A stretch of 64,000 nt of DNA from CAVXJN01 sp963762165 (GCA_963762165.1 CAVXJN010000003.1:1674001-1738000), one strand, 5' to 3'. Positions 37,335 to 46,997 are shown, counted from the first letter of the stretch. Made by a program: numbers and translations. The notes: a model not told the origin generated them from the letters alone.

Positions 37335-39131
37335 ATGTCCGTCCGGATACAACTATTGCCGCCGCAATTGGTCAACCAGATCGCTGCCGGAGAAGTCATC
37401 GAGCGGCCGGCATCGGTGGTCAAGGAACTGCTGGAAAACAGTCTCGACGCCGGCGCCCGCAGCCTGGAAATCGATGTCGAACAGGGCGGCAAACAGCTGA
37501 TCCGGGTGCGCGATGACGGCGTCGGCGTGTCCCGGGACGATCTGGCGCTGGCGCTCTCCCGGCACGCAACCAGCAAAATCCGCACGCTGGAAGACCTGGA
37601 GCGTGTAACCAGCATGGGATTTCGCGGCGAGGCTTTGCCGAGCATCAGTTCGGTTTCCCGGCTGCGACTGGTCTCCCTGGCCCAGGGCGCCGAGGTCGCC
37701 TGGGAAATCGAAGCCGATGGCCGAGAGCAGGGTATGGAACCCCGCCCCGCGGCTCATCCGGCAGGCACCACGGTGGAAGTGCGCGAGCTGTTCTACAACA
37801 CCCCCGCGCGGCGCAAGTTCCTGCGCACCGACAAGACCGAATTCGGCCACCTGGAGAACGTGGTCAAGCGTCTGGCCTTGAGCCGTTTCGATACCGCCTT
37901 TCACTTGCGACACAATCGTCGCGCCATTGCGTCGCTGAATCCGGCGGTCGACGACGGCGCGCGCGATCGCCGGGTGGCCGATTTGTGCGGTAGTGAGTTC
38001 CTGGCCCACAGCGTGCGCATCGATCACCAGGCAGCCGGGCTGCGGCTTTGGGGCTGGATTGCGTTGCCGACCTTTTCCCGTGCACAGCAGGACATGCAGT
38101 ATTTGTTCGTCAACGGGCGTATGGTGCGCGACCGCCTGCTGGCGCACGCGTTGCGCCAAGCGTATCAGGACGTGCTCTACCACGGCCGCCATCCGGCCTA
38201 CGTGGTGTACCTGGAACTCGACCCGCAGCTGGTGGACGTCAACGCCCATCCGGCCAAATACGAAGTACGATTCCGGGAAAGTCGGATGGTGCACGATTTT
38301 CTGTTCCGCACGGTACAGCGCGCCTTGGCCGAAATCCGGCCCGGCACCCATCAGCCGGCGATGGTCGCGGCCCAGCCCGCGCCGCCCAGCGCGAATGCGG
38401 CGTTTCAGGGGGCGTCCGCAGGTACGCATCAACAGCCGATGGCGTTGCAGACTGCCGAGCAGCTTGCGGTCTACGGCGCACGCCATGACGCGCCGGCGCT
38501 TGCTCAAGGAGCCGCCGCAGCCATCGCCTTCGATGCCGACACGGAAGTGCCGCCGCTGGGATTTGCCATTGCCCAACTGCATGGCATCTACATCCTGGCG
38601 GAGAATCGCGCCGGCCTGGTCATCGTCGACATGCACGCCGCCCACGAGCGCATCACCTATGAGCGGCTCAAGCACGCGCATACGGGCGAAGGCATCCGGG
38701 CGCAGCCGCTGCTGGTGCCGCAACCGCTACAGGTGAGCCTGCGCGAAGCCGACGTTGCGGAACAATTCGCGGCGACATTCACGGAACTCGGTTTCGAGAT
38801 TGACCGGCAAGGTCCGGAATCCCTGCTCATCCGCCAGATGCCGACCCTGTTGCGCGAGGCCGATGCCGCGACTCTGGTGCGGGACGTACTGTCCGACCTG
38901 CTTACGCACGGCTCGAGCCGGCGCATCGCCGAAGCCGTCAACGACGTCCTCTCCACCATGGCCTGTCATGGCTCGGTGCGGGCCAACCGCCGTCTGTCGT
39001 TGGCGGAAATGAACGCTCTGCTACGCGATATGGAACGTACCGAGCGCAGTGGACAATGCAATCACGGCCGCCCGACCTGGCGGCAAATGAGCGTCCAGGA
39101 GCTCGACCGGCTTTTCATGCGCGGCCAATGA
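37335..39131 (+). CDS. mutL: DNA mismatch repair protein MutL, endonuclease type
   Basis: 598 residues. The N-terminal GHKL ATPase shows QIAAGEVIERPASVVKELLENSLDAGA, DDGVGVSRDDL and FRGEALPSISSVSRL. The C-terminal dimerisation domain carries DMHAAHERITYE near residue 430, a variant of the DQHA(x)2E(x)4E metal motif, and CNHGRPTW near 575, matching C(P/N)HGRP. Those are absent from the E. coli MutH-dependent protein, so this MutL probably nicks DNA itself and repair would not depend on MutH. A Pro/Ala/Gln-rich linker of about 70 residues joins the halves. Confidence 0.94.
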   Translation: MSVRIQLLPPQLVNQIAAGEVIERPASVVKELLENSLDAGARSLEIDVEQGGKQLIRVRDDGVGVSRDDLALALSRHATSKIRTLEDLERVTSMGFRGEALPSISSVSRLRLVSLAQGAEVAWEIEADGREQGMEPRPAAHPAGTTVEVRELFYNTPARRKFLRTDKTEFGHLENVVKRLALSRFDTAFHLRHNRRAIASLNPAVDDGARDRRVADLCGSEFLAHSVRIDHQAAGLRLWGWIALPTFSRAQQDMQYLFVNGRMVRDRLLAHALRQAYQDVLYHGRHPAYVVYLELDPQLVDVNAHPAKYEVRFRESRMVHDFLFRTVQRALAEIRPGTHQPAMVAAQPAPPSANAAFQGASAGTHQQPMALQTAEQLAVYGARHDAPALAQGAAAAIAFDADTEVPPLGFAIAQLHGIYILAENRAGLVIVDMHAAHERITYERLKHAHTGEGIRAQPLLVPQPLQVSLREADVAEQFAATFTELGFEIDRQGPESLLIRQMPTLLREADAATLVRDVLSDLLTHGSSRRIAEAVNDVLSTMACHGSVRANRRLSLAEMNALLRDMERTERSGQCNHGRPTWRQMSVQELDRLFMRGQ

Positions 39132-39173
39132 GCGGCCTTGTAAACCATTCCGACCCGCCCCATATGACAAATC

Positions 39174-40133
39174 ATGACGTCGCAGCGCTGGGATGAAGGT
39201 CCGCGTCCCCCGGCCGTGGCCTTGATGGGACCAACCGCTTGCGGCAAGACCGATTTCGCCGTGGCGTTGACGCAGCGCTTCCCGGTTGACTTGGTCAGCG
39301 TCGATTCGGCCCTGGTGTACCGCGACATGGACATCGGTACCGCCAAGCCCGGCGCACAGGTGCTGGCAGTCGCGCCACACCGCCTGATCGACATCGTCGA
39401 TCCGGCCGATGCGTACTCCGCCGCGCGCTTTCGCGAAGACGCGCTACGGGAATTGGCGGCGATCCGGGCAGCGGGCCGAGTGCCGTTGCTGGTGGGTGGC
39501 ACCATGCTGTACTTCCGCGCCTTGCAGCGCGGCCTGGCGGATCTGCCGGCGGCGGATCAAGGGATCCGCGATGAAATCACCGCGGCCGCTCGCCGTCTTG
39601 GGTGGCCCGCCGTGCATGCGCAGCTGCGGGCCGTAGACCCGGAAAGCGCGGCGCGAATCCATCCCAACGATCCGCAGCGAACGCAGCGGGCGCTGGAGGT
39701 GTACCGGGCCAGCGGCCGCACATTGAGCGAGTTGACGCGGCAACAAGCCGCCGCGCCGCCGCCGGTGCGGCTGTTGAAACTGGCCCTGGTGGAGACGGAC
39801 CGTGCGGCGCTGCACCAGCGCATCGAGGCCCGGTTTCGGCGCATGCTGGCCGAGGGTTTCGTGGACGAGGTGGAGCGGTTGCGGCAGCGCACAGATTTGA
39901 CGCCCGAACTGCCGTCCATGCGTGCAGTGGGCTATCGTCAAGCGTGGGACTATTTGGACGGCAAGTTGTCATATGACGGCATGACCGAACGGTCGGTGGT
40001 GGCGACCCGCCAACTGGCCAAGCGGCAGATGACCTGGTTGCGCGCGGAACAGAATTTGCATTGCTACGAACCGCTCGCAACCGCTACCCTCGAGCGGTTG
40101 TCCGCTCGAATTTCGGCCTGGCTGCAAGAATGA
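39174..40133 (+). CDS. miaA: tRNA dimethylallyltransferase
   Basis: 319 residues. ALMGPTACGKTDFAVAL is the P-loop, SVDSALVYRDMDIGTAKP is the family signature, and LVGGTMLYFRAL, HPNDPQRTQRALEVYR and SMRAVGYRQAWDYL follow in order. It transfers a dimethylallyl group to A37 of UNN-decoding tRNAs. It is 42 bp after mutL and 146 bp before hfq; this order (mutL-miaA-hfq-hflX) is the conserved gammaproteobacterial arrangement. Confidence 0.96.
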   Translation: MTSQRWDEGPRPPAVALMGPTACGKTDFAVALTQRFPVDLVSVDSALVYRDMDIGTAKPGAQVLAVAPHRLIDIVDPADAYSAARFREDALRELAAIRAAGRVPLLVGGTMLYFRALQRGLADLPAADQGIRDEITAAARRLGWPAVHAQLRAVDPESAARIHPNDPQRTQRALEVYRASGRTLSELTRQQAAAPPPVRLLKLALVETDRAALHQRIEARFRRMLAEGFVDEVERLRQRTDLTPELPSMRAVGYRQAWDYLDGKLSYDGMTERSVVATRQLAKRQMTWLRAEQNLHCYEPLATATLERLSARISAWLQE

Positions 40134-40279
40134 TAGCGGTATAGTTTGTCTTTACATGTTAATATTCTGATGTTGATCGTGGATTTGTGTTTTTTTGCAA
40201 GGTTTCACGCTTACGCCCTACCCAGTAGCTAGAATTGGATCTGACATTGGCCGATACCAGTACAAGAAGGAGACCCGCT
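40134..40279. other. AT-rich miaA-hfq intergenic region
   Basis: These 146 bases are distinctly AT-rich and include a run of seven T near 40190 and a TAGAAT at about 40230 that could serve as a -10 box for hfq; no good -35 is visible. In E. coli the same gap contains hfq promoters. The strong AAGGAG ribosome site at its 3' end decides the hfq start. No hairpin precedes the T-run, so a terminator is not supported. Confidence 0.4.
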
Positions 40280-40531
40280 ATGCCCAAGGGGCAGTCGCTA
40301 CAAGAGCCGTTTTTGAATGCCCTACGCAAGGAACGGATTCCCGTGTCGATCTACTTGGTCAACGGGATCAAACTGCAAGGCCAGATCGAGTCCTTTGATC
40401 AGTTTGTGGTACTTCTCAAGAACAGTGTGAGTCAAATGGTGTACAAACATGCCATTTCCACTGTCGTTCCCGCCCGCAACGTGAGGTTGCAGACCGCTAC
40501 CGATGACACGCCGGAACCAGGCAATATTTGA
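40280..40531 (+). CDS. hfq: RNA chaperone Hfq
   Basis: 83 residues from an ATG six bases after AAGGAG; the open frame extends further upstream but without a ribosome site. MPKGQSLQEPFLNALRKERI, VNGIKLQGQIESFDQFVVLL and the Sm2 motif with Tyr55-Lys56-His57 match E. coli Hfq almost residue for residue in the core. The acidic C-terminal tail is short (about 15 residues), shorter than in E. coli. It binds small RNAs and mRNAs as a hexameric ring. hflX follows. Confidence 0.97.
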   Translation: MPKGQSLQEPFLNALRKERIPVSIYLVNGIKLQGQIESFDQFVVLLKNSVSQMVYKHAISTVVPARNVRLQTATDDTPEPGNI

Positions 40532-40563
40532 CCGCGACCTGCCGGGCCGCGGGGGACAGCCAT

Positions 40564-41881
40564 TTGTTTGAACGTCCCCGCAGCGGCGAGCAGGCAATTC
40601 TCGTCCACCTAGATCTGCAGTCCGAAGGTCAGCGCGAGGATTTGCAGGAATTCGGAGAACTTGCGCGCTCCGCGGGCGCTCGTGTGACGAGCACCATCAC
40701 CGGTTCTCGCCATACGCCCGAGTCCAAGTACTTCGTTGGCAGCGGCAAAGCCGACGAAATCCGTGAGCAGGTTGAACGGACTGGGGCCGAACTGGTGCTG
40801 TTCAACCATTCTTTGTCGCCGTCCCAGGAGCGTAATCTGGAACGGGTGCTCAAGTGCCGGGTGCTGGACCGCACCGGGCTGATTCTCGATATTTTCGCGC
40901 AGCGGGCGCGCTCCTTCGAAGGCAAGCTGCAAGTGGAACTGGCGCAACTGCGCCACCTGTCGACGCGACTGGTGCGCGGCTGGACGCACTTGGAACGGCA
41001 AAAGGGCGGTATCGGTCTGCGCGGGCCGGGTGAAACCCAGCTCGAGACCGACCGACGCTTGCTCGGCAACCGCATCAAACAGCTCAACAAGCGTCTGAAG
41101 AAGGTGCGCGAGCAGCGCAGTCTCGGCCGTCGGGCGCGTCATCGCGCAGAAGTGCCGACGGTCTCGCTGGTGGGCTACACCAATGCCGGCAAATCCACGC
41201 TCTTCAACCGGCTCACGGACGCGCAGGTCATGGCCGCCGATCAATTGTTTGCGACTTTGGATCCCACCTTGCGGCGGATCGAATTGCCGGGCGCCGATGC
41301 GGTGGTGTTGGCGGACACCGTGGGCTTCATTCGTCATCTGCCCCACGATCTGGTGGAGGCATTCCGGTCAACCTTGGAAGAGACCGCTCAGGCGAGTCTG
41401 CTGCTGCACGTGATCGATGCCAGCGACCCCGAGCGTGACGCCTATACGGAACAGGTGAACCTGGTGCTGCGGGAAATCGGCGCCGAGCAGGTCCGTCAGT
41501 TGCAGATCTACAACAAGATCGACCTGCTGGGCATGGCGCCGCGCCTGGACCGTGACGAGCAGGGTCGTGTGCGTAAAGTCTGGTTGTCGGCGCAAACGGG
41601 GGCGGGAGTCGATTTGCTGCTGGAAGCGCTGGCGGAAATCTTCGCCGACCAGTCGGTACATGGCTGGCTGCGTGTGCCCATGGAACAGGGTCAAAGTGCG
41701 TGCCCAGCTGTTCGAGAGCGGCGAGGTATTACACGAGAAAATCACCGATCAAGGCGATTGGTTGCTGGAGGTGGCGATGCCGCGCCGCGATTTCGATCGC
41801 TTGATGAAGCAGGCGGAATCCCAGGTCGAATTCCTACCTTACGGCGAGGAGCGCCTTGCGGCTCAAGCTCATGGCCCATAG
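40564..41881 (+). CDS. hflX: Ribosome-associated GTPase HflX, one apparent frameshift
   Basis: Homology to E. coli HflX starts at a TTG (LFERPRSGEQAILVHL) with GGGGGA seven bases upstream; a TTG at 40528 overlapping the hfq stop is an alternative. SPSQERNLERVLKCRVLDRT, WTHLERQKGGIGLRGPGETQ, and the G-domain VSLVGYTNAGKSTLFNRL and DTVGFIRHLPHDLVEAF are intact. One extra base at 41691-41692 shifts the frame; beyond it the other frame gives VRAQLFESGEVLHEKITDQ and ends at 41881, for about 438 residues in total. HflX rescues stalled or stressed ribosomes. Confidence 0.9.
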
Positions 41882-41952
41882 AATGCGGCTTTTGCGTGTC
41901 CGCACCGCGGACGCGTCGCTGAACGCAGTTTTCCGAGAACAATGGAGTGCAG

Positions 41953-43119
41953 ATGGCCTGGAATGAACCGGGTGGTGGCAAAGACCAGGATCCCTGGGGC
42001 CGCAGAAAAGAAGAAGGTCCTCCGGACCTGGACGAACTGGTCCGTAAGATGCAGGACAAGTTCGGCGGCGTGTTCGGCAAACGGCGGTGGCGGCGGTGGA
42101 CCGCGGCGCAGCGGGCCGGCAATGGGATTCGGCGTTGGCTTGCTGATCGTGATTGCGGCCATCATTTGGCTGTTGTCGGGGATCTACATCGTCGACCCGG
42201 CAGAGCGCGGCGTCGTGCTGCGCTTCGGGCAATATCAATCCACGGTCGGCGCGGGTCCCCACTGGCATCTTCCTTATCCGATCGAACAGGTCTACAAGGT
42301 CAACGTCGATGCCGTGCGTGATGTAAAACATCACGCGCAGATGCTGACCAAAGACGAGAATCTGATGTCCATCGCCTTGGCGGTGCAGTATCAGGTCAAG
42401 AATGCCGAGGACTATTTGTTCAATGTCCGCGATCCCGATTACACCCTGAAGGAAGTCACCGAAAGCGCGCTGCGCGAAGTGGTCGGCACCAAACGCCTGG
42501 ACGATATTCTTTCGGAGTCCGGCGGCCGTGAAGTGCTGGTCACCGAAGCCGAGTCCCGTATCCAGCAATTGGTGGATCGCTACGGCGCCGGTTTGAGGGT
42601 TACCAAGGTCAACTTGGAAAATGCGCAGCCTCCGGAGCAGGTGCAGGCGGCGTTCGAAGACGCCATCAAAGCGCGCGAAGACGAAGACCGCTTCAAGAAG
42701 CAGGCGGAAGGATACGCGCGCGACATCATTCCCAAAGCCGAAGGCGATGCAGAGCGGCTGGAGCAGGAGGCGGAAGCCTACCGCCGCCAGGTGGTGGACC
42801 GCGCTCGTGGCGACACCAGCCGATTTCAGCAGGTGCTCAACGAATACAAGAAGGCGCCTGAAATCACCCGCAAACGCTTGTATCTCGAAACGATGGAAGA
42901 CGTCATGTCTCGAGTGAGCAAGGTGCTGGTGAAGGTGAACAAGGGCAACAACGTGCTGTATCTGCCGCTGGATCAATATCGCGCGCAACAAGAGCAGTGG
43001 TTCGGCCGCCGCTGGGCGCCACGGTGCCGGCGATGCGCGATTATCTCGACGAGAGTTCGCCTATGCGGATCAGTCCAAATCGATCCGACAACGGTGACCG
43101 TGCACGGGAGGGTCGCTGA
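41953..43119 (+). CDS. hflK: FtsH protease modulator HflK, two apparent frameshifts
   Basis: The N-terminus MAWNEPGGGKDQDPWGRR lies in one frame, followed after an extra base at about 42080 by the Gly-rich segment, a membrane helix (FGVGLLIVIAAIIWLLSGIY) and the SPFH domain (IVDPAERGVVLRFGQY, DAIKAREDEDRFKKQAEGYARDI). A missing base near 43012 puts the true C-terminus (VPAMRDYLDESSPMR) in a third frame, stopping at 43119. About 388 residues result, close to the family norm of about 400. HflK forms a large periplasmic cage with HflC around FtsH and limits its protease activity. Confidence 0.88.
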
Positions 43120-44007
43120 TGTCCGGCTCACGTATGTTCTTACTGATTGCGTTGGTGATCGTGCTGGCGTTGCTCTGGATGTCGGTGTTCGTGGTCAACG
43201 AGCGCGAATTGGCGATCAAGTTCCGTTTGGGCGAAATCGTCCGTTCCGACTTCAAGCCGGGCCTGCACTTCCAGACTCCGTTGATCAACAACGTGCGCAA
43301 GTTCGACAAGCGCATCTTGACGCTGCGATTCCAATCCCGAACGGATCCTGACCGGGGAAAAGAAAAACGTTCTCGTCGATTATTTCGTCAAATGGCGAAT
43401 CGGCGACGTGGAAAACTATTATCGCTCGTTCAGCGGACGCGAAGCGGATGCCGCTTCGCGCATGGCGCAGACGATCAAGGATGCACTGCAGGCCGAGCTC
43501 GGCAATCGCACGATCCGCGAAGTCGTTTCGGGCGAGCGCAAAGAAATCATGCAGAACATCACCAAGAGCGCCGACAAGAAGCTGGGCCAGTTTGGCATCG
43601 AAATCGTGGATGTGCGAATCAAACAGATCGAGTTGCCGCCGAACGTTCGCAGTTCAGTGTTCGAGCGCATGAGCGCGGAGCGTGAGCGTATCGCCAAGGA
43701 GCATCGCGCCCGGGGCGAGAAGGAATCGCGCATCATTCGTGCCCGCGCCGATCGCGAACGCACCGAATTGCTGGCAAGCGCGCGCCGCAAATCTCAGGAG
43801 ATCCGTGGCGGTGGCGATGCGCAAGCGACCGAAATTTATGCCAAGGTTTACGGGCTCGATCCAAGCTTCTATGAGTTTTACCGAAGCTTGCAGGCCTATC
43901 GGAATTCGTTCAACAGCAAGGACGATGTGTTGGTGATGCAGCCGGATTCGGAATTTTTCGACTATTTCAACGGTACGTCTTCGTTGACGCCGGTGCCCGC
44001 GCGCTGA
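43119..44007 (+). CDS. hflC: FtsH protease modulator HflC, one apparent frameshift
   Basis: The ATG overlaps the hflK stop (TGATG). An N-terminal anchor (FLLIALVIVLALLWMSVFVV) leads into the SPFH domain with NERELAIKFRLGEI and FKPGLHFQTPLINNV. One extra base near 43325 (CTGCGATTCC) shifts the frame; past it come DYFVKWRIGDVENYYRSF, QNITKSADKKLGQFGIEIVDVRIKQ, ELPPNVRSSVFERMSAERERIAKEHRARG and YFNGTSS. The corrected product is about 295 residues. It partners with HflK. A strong terminator follows directly. Confidence 0.9.
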
Positions 44008-44036
44008 TCGCGAAGGGCGGCGGCAGGTGACATAAG

Positions 44037-44087
44037 CCGGGAGACGATGCGGCCATTGATCGGCCGCATCGGATCCCGGATTTTTTT
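44037..44087 (+). terminator. Intrinsic terminator between hflC and DUF2065
   Basis: CCGGGA-GAC-GATGCGGCC-ATTGATC-GGCCGCATC-GGA-TCCCGG forms a 9-bp perfect inner stem and a 6-bp outer stem separated by a three-by-three internal loop, followed by A and seven T. This is the best intrinsic terminator in the window. The T-run ends only 12 bases before the GTG start of the next gene, so it stands inside the otherwise conserved hflC-DUF2065-hisZ-purA order. Confidence 0.85.
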
Positions 44088-44099
44088 GTGGAGTCTGGC

Positions 44100-44288
44100 G
44101 TGTGGCATGAATTGTTCATCGCGATAGCGCTGGTGCTTGTGATCGAAGGCGTCCTGCCGTTTCTGAGTCCGCGCGCTGTTCGTCAGCTATTGCTGCAGAT
44201 GGCCGAGATGGAAGACCGGGCGCTGCGATTTACGGGGCTTGCAAGTATGATATTAGGAGTCGTGCTGCTGTACGCATTGCGCGGCTGA
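44100..44288 (+). CDS. DUF2065 small membrane protein (YjeT-like)
   Basis: 62 residues. The start is GTG 44100 because GGAG lies six bases upstream, whereas the in-frame GTG 44088 abuts the terminator T-run and has no ribosome site. Two helices flank a polar loop: WHELFIAIALVLVIEGVLPFL and FTGLASMILGVVLLYALRG. It matches YjeT, which lies in the same position next to hflC and purA in E. coli. Function unknown. Confidence 0.85.
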   Translation: MWHELFIAIALVLVIEGVLPFLSPRAVRQLLLQMAEMEDRALRFTGLASMILGVVLLYALRG

Positions 44289-44330
44289 TGCGACTGCAGA
44301 CTGCGTTTCGGTTTCCGATCACACAAAATC

Positions 44331-45592
44331 ATGAGTAACGAAGACACTTGGCTGCTTCCTGAAGGCATAGAAGAGCTGCTGCCGCCCCAAGCGGCGCAAC
44401 TCGAGCAGCTCCGTCGCACTCTGCTCGACTGCTATCGTAGTTGGGGGTACGAACTGGTCATGCCGCCGTTCGTCGAGTATCTGGAATCGCTGTTGACCGG
44501 CGCCGGCGGTGATCTCGACTTACAGACATTCAAGATCATCGATCCTATGACCGGGCGTTTGATGGGTTTGCGCGCCGATATGACCCCCCAGGCTGCGCGC
44601 ATCGATGCCCATCAGCTGCGCCGCAAGGGCCAGTCCGTCTCTGTTATCTGGGCACGGTCTTGCGCACCCATCCGGAGGGGTTTTCGGGCTCCCGTGCGCC
44701 GTTGCAGGTGGGCGCCGAACTTTACGGCCACGGCGGCATCGAGAGCGATCTGGAGATCATCGAGCTGACCCTGGAGACGCTGGCGGTTACCCAGGTATGC
44801 AATCCGCACATCGATCTGGGGCACGTCGGAATCTTTCGCGGCCTGGCCCGTCAAGCGGGATTATCGCAGCAAGCGGAAACCCGCTTGTTTGATGCACTGC
44901 AACGCAAAGCGGTGCCGGAAATCGGTGAACTGTTGGCGGACGCGCAGGCGCAACCCGCGGCGGCCGCAATGTTGGCGCGTCTGGCCAGCTTGAATGGCGG
45001 TGAGGAAGTGTTCGCAGAGGCGCGCAGTGCGCTGGACGCTGCGACGCAACCGGTGAAGGATGCCCTGGTTGAGCTGGAAACCATCGCCCGAATGCTACGG
45101 CATCGTTATCCGGACTTGCCGCTGCATTACGATCTGGCGGAATTGCGCGGGTACAAATATCAGACCGGAGTCGTGTTTGCGGCGTTCGTGCCGGGGCACG
45201 GCCAGGAAGTGGCGCGGGGCGGCCGGTACGACGATATCGGCCAGGTTTTCGGCCGCGCCCGTTCCGCCACCGGTTTTTCCGCCGATCTCAAGACGTTGGT
45301 GTCGTTGTCGGCGGCTCCGGACATCACACAAGAAGCGGGTATCATGGCGCCGGCGGTGGATAAACCCGCCTTGCGTGCCAAGGTCCGCGAATTGCGAACG
45401 GCCGGCGACCGGGTGGTGTTCGCCTTGCCGGGACAAACGGCGACCGCGGCGGAAATGGGTTGCGACCGGCAACTGGTGGAGCGGTCCGGGACATGGATCA
45501 TTGCGCCGTTGGAAGAAGTTGAGACGGACTTGGGTTCGACTTGCAGATTTCTCTTTACGCGTATGGGAACCACAGCATGGGCAAGAACGTAG
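44331..45592 (+). CDS. hisZ: ATP phosphoribosyltransferase regulatory subunit HisZ, one apparent frameshift
   Basis: A class II aminoacyl-tRNA-synthetase-like protein without synthetase activity. WLLPEGIEELLPPQAAQLEQLR, YELVMPPFVEYLESLL and GLRADMTPQAARIDAHQLRR are motif-1/2 regions. A missing base at about 44640 moves the frame; the remainder reads THPEGFSGSRAPLQVGAELYG, HYDLAELRGYKYQTGVVFAAFVPG and GGRYDDIGQVFGRARSATGFS. The total is about 420 residues. HisZ activates the short form of HisG in histidine synthesis. Its 3' end overlaps purA by 16 bases. Confidence 0.88.
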
Positions 45593-46872
45593 TAGTCATT
45601 GGCACCCACTGGGGCGATGAAGGCAAGGGCAAGGTCGTCGATCTGTTGACCGACCGGGCTGCGGCGGTGGTGCGATTTCAGGGCGGTCACAACGCCGGCC
45701 ATACGCTGGTCATCGACGGCAAGAAGACCGTATTGCACCTGATTCCGTCGGGCATACTGCGCGCCGACGTGCAATGCTTGATCGGCAACGGCGTGGTGGT
45801 GTCGCCCCATGCGCTGCTGGAAGAAATCGATATGCTCGAGGCTAATGGCGTGCCGGTCACGGCGCGTTTGCGTATCAGCGCCGCCTGTCCGTTGATTCTG
45901 CCCTATCACGTCGCCCTGGATCACGCGCGCGAGAAGGCCCGCGGCAAAGAAGCCATCGGTACTACCGGGCGCGGTATCGGCCCCGCCTACGAAGACAAGG
46001 CCGCCCGCCGCGGGCTGCGGCTCGGGGATCTGTTTCATCGCGAACGCTTCGCCGCCAAGCTCGGCGAACTGGCCTATTACCACAACTTCGTTCTGCAGCA
46101 CTATTTCCAGACCGATACCATCGACTTCCAGGAAGTGCTGGATGATTGTCTGTCGATGGCGGAGCGGCTCGAACCGATGGTGGCCGACGTTCCGGAATTG
46201 CTGTTCCAGTATCACAAACGCGGTGAAAGCGTATTGTTCGAAGGTGCGCAAGGCACGCTGCTGGATATCGATCACGGCACTTATCCGTTCGTCACTTCTT
46301 CCAACACCACCGCCGGCGGCGCGTCGTCGGGTACCGGCCTCGGTCCGCGCTACATGGATTACGTGCTCGGCATCACCAAGGCGTATACCACCCGGGTCGG
46401 CGCCGGGCCGTTCCCGACCGAACTGTTCGACGAAATGGGTGAACACCTGGCCCGCCAAGGGCACGAATTCGGTGCCACCACAGGGCGGCCGCGGCGCTGC
46501 GGCTGGTTCGATGCCGTGTCTCTGCGGCGCGCCATCCGGGTCAACAGTCTATCCGGCATCTGCATTACCAAATTGGACGTGCTGGATGGGCTCGACACCA
46601 TCCGCATCTGTATCGGCTATCGCCAGGGTGGCGAGGAGTTGGAGATGCCGCCGGTGGGCGCGGAGGCGTTTGCCGCCTGCGAACCGGTTTACATCGAATT
46701 GCCCGGCTGGAAGGAATCGACCGTGGGGGTGAGCCGCTACGAGGATCTTCCGGAAAATGCGCGCAGCTACCTGAAGAAAATCGAAGAAGTGGTGGATACG
46801 CCGATCGACATCATTTCAACCGGCCCGGACCGTTCCGAAACCATCATCTTGCGGCATCCGTTCGACAGTTGA
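45577..46872 (+). CDS. purA: Adenylosuccinate synthetase
   Basis: 431 residues from an ATG inside the hisZ 3' end; upstream in-frame codons lack family similarity. VVVIGTHWGDEGKGKVVDLL is the GTP loop with catalytic Asp, GGHNAGHTLVIDG the substrate loop, GTTGRGIGPAYEDKAARRGLRLGDL the conserved block, and TRVGAGPFPTEL and TTGRPRRCGWFD follow. It condenses IMP and aspartate, using GTP, in AMP synthesis. hisZ-purA is a conserved proteobacterial pair. Confidence 0.97.
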   Translation: MGKNVVVIGTHWGDEGKGKVVDLLTDRAAAVVRFQGGHNAGHTLVIDGKKTVLHLIPSGILRADVQCLIGNGVVVSPHALLEEIDMLEANGVPVTARLRISAACPLILPYHVALDHAREKARGKEAIGTTGRGIGPAYEDKAARRGLRLGDLFHRERFAAKLGELAYYHNFVLQHYFQTDTIDFQEVLDDCLSMAERLEPMVADVPELLFQYHKRGESVLFEGAQGTLLDIDHGTYPFVTSSNTTAGGASSGTGLGPRYMDYVLGITKAYTTRVGAGPFPTELFDEMGEHLARQGHEFGATTGRPRRCGWFDAVSLRRAIRVNSLSGICITKLDVLDGLDTIRICIGYRQGGEELEMPPVGAEAFAACEPVYIELPGWKESTVGVSRYEDLPENARSYLKKIEEVVDTPIDIISTGPDRSETIILRHPFDS

Positions 46873-46887
46873 GCGGTTATACTTGCT

Positions 46888-46907
46888 GGCAATCAGGGAA
46901 GATTGCC
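46888..46907. repeat. Inverted repeat between purA and tRNA-Leu
   Basis: GGCAATC and GATTGCC form a perfect 7-bp stem with an AGGGAA loop, placed between the ends of convergent purA and the tRNA gene. There is no T-run on either side, so a bidirectional terminator or a tRNA 3'-processing structure is possible but unproven. Confidence 0.4.
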
Positions 46908-46910
46908 GGA

Positions 46911-46997
46911 TGGTGCCGAGGAGAGGACTTGAACCTCCACGGGGTTACCCCCACTAGCACCTGAAGCTAGCGCGTCTACCAATTCCGCCACCTCGGC
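46911..46997 (-). tRNA. leuT: tRNA-Leu (anticodon CAG)
   Basis: On the minus strand 87 nt fold as a class II tRNA: acceptor GCCGAGG / CCTCGGC, D arm with GGTAGACGC, anticodon stem CTAGC / GCTAG closing the loop TTCAGGT (CAG, reading CUG codons), a long variable arm GGGGGTAACCCC region, T arm with GTTCAAGTC, and an encoded CCA end. It lies between purA and rnr, its conserved location in gammaproteobacteria. A consensus promoter lies upstream. Confidence 0.96.

Noticed and set aside
37353..38723. Minus-strand ORF of 456 codons opposite mutL
   Set aside because: Shadow; no family features, while mutL is full length.
40185..40200. T-run before hfq as a miaA terminator
   Set aside because: No stem of useful stability precedes the run.
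45160..46464. Minus-strand ORF of 434 codons opposite hisZ and purA
   Set aside because: Shadow spanning two sense genes.
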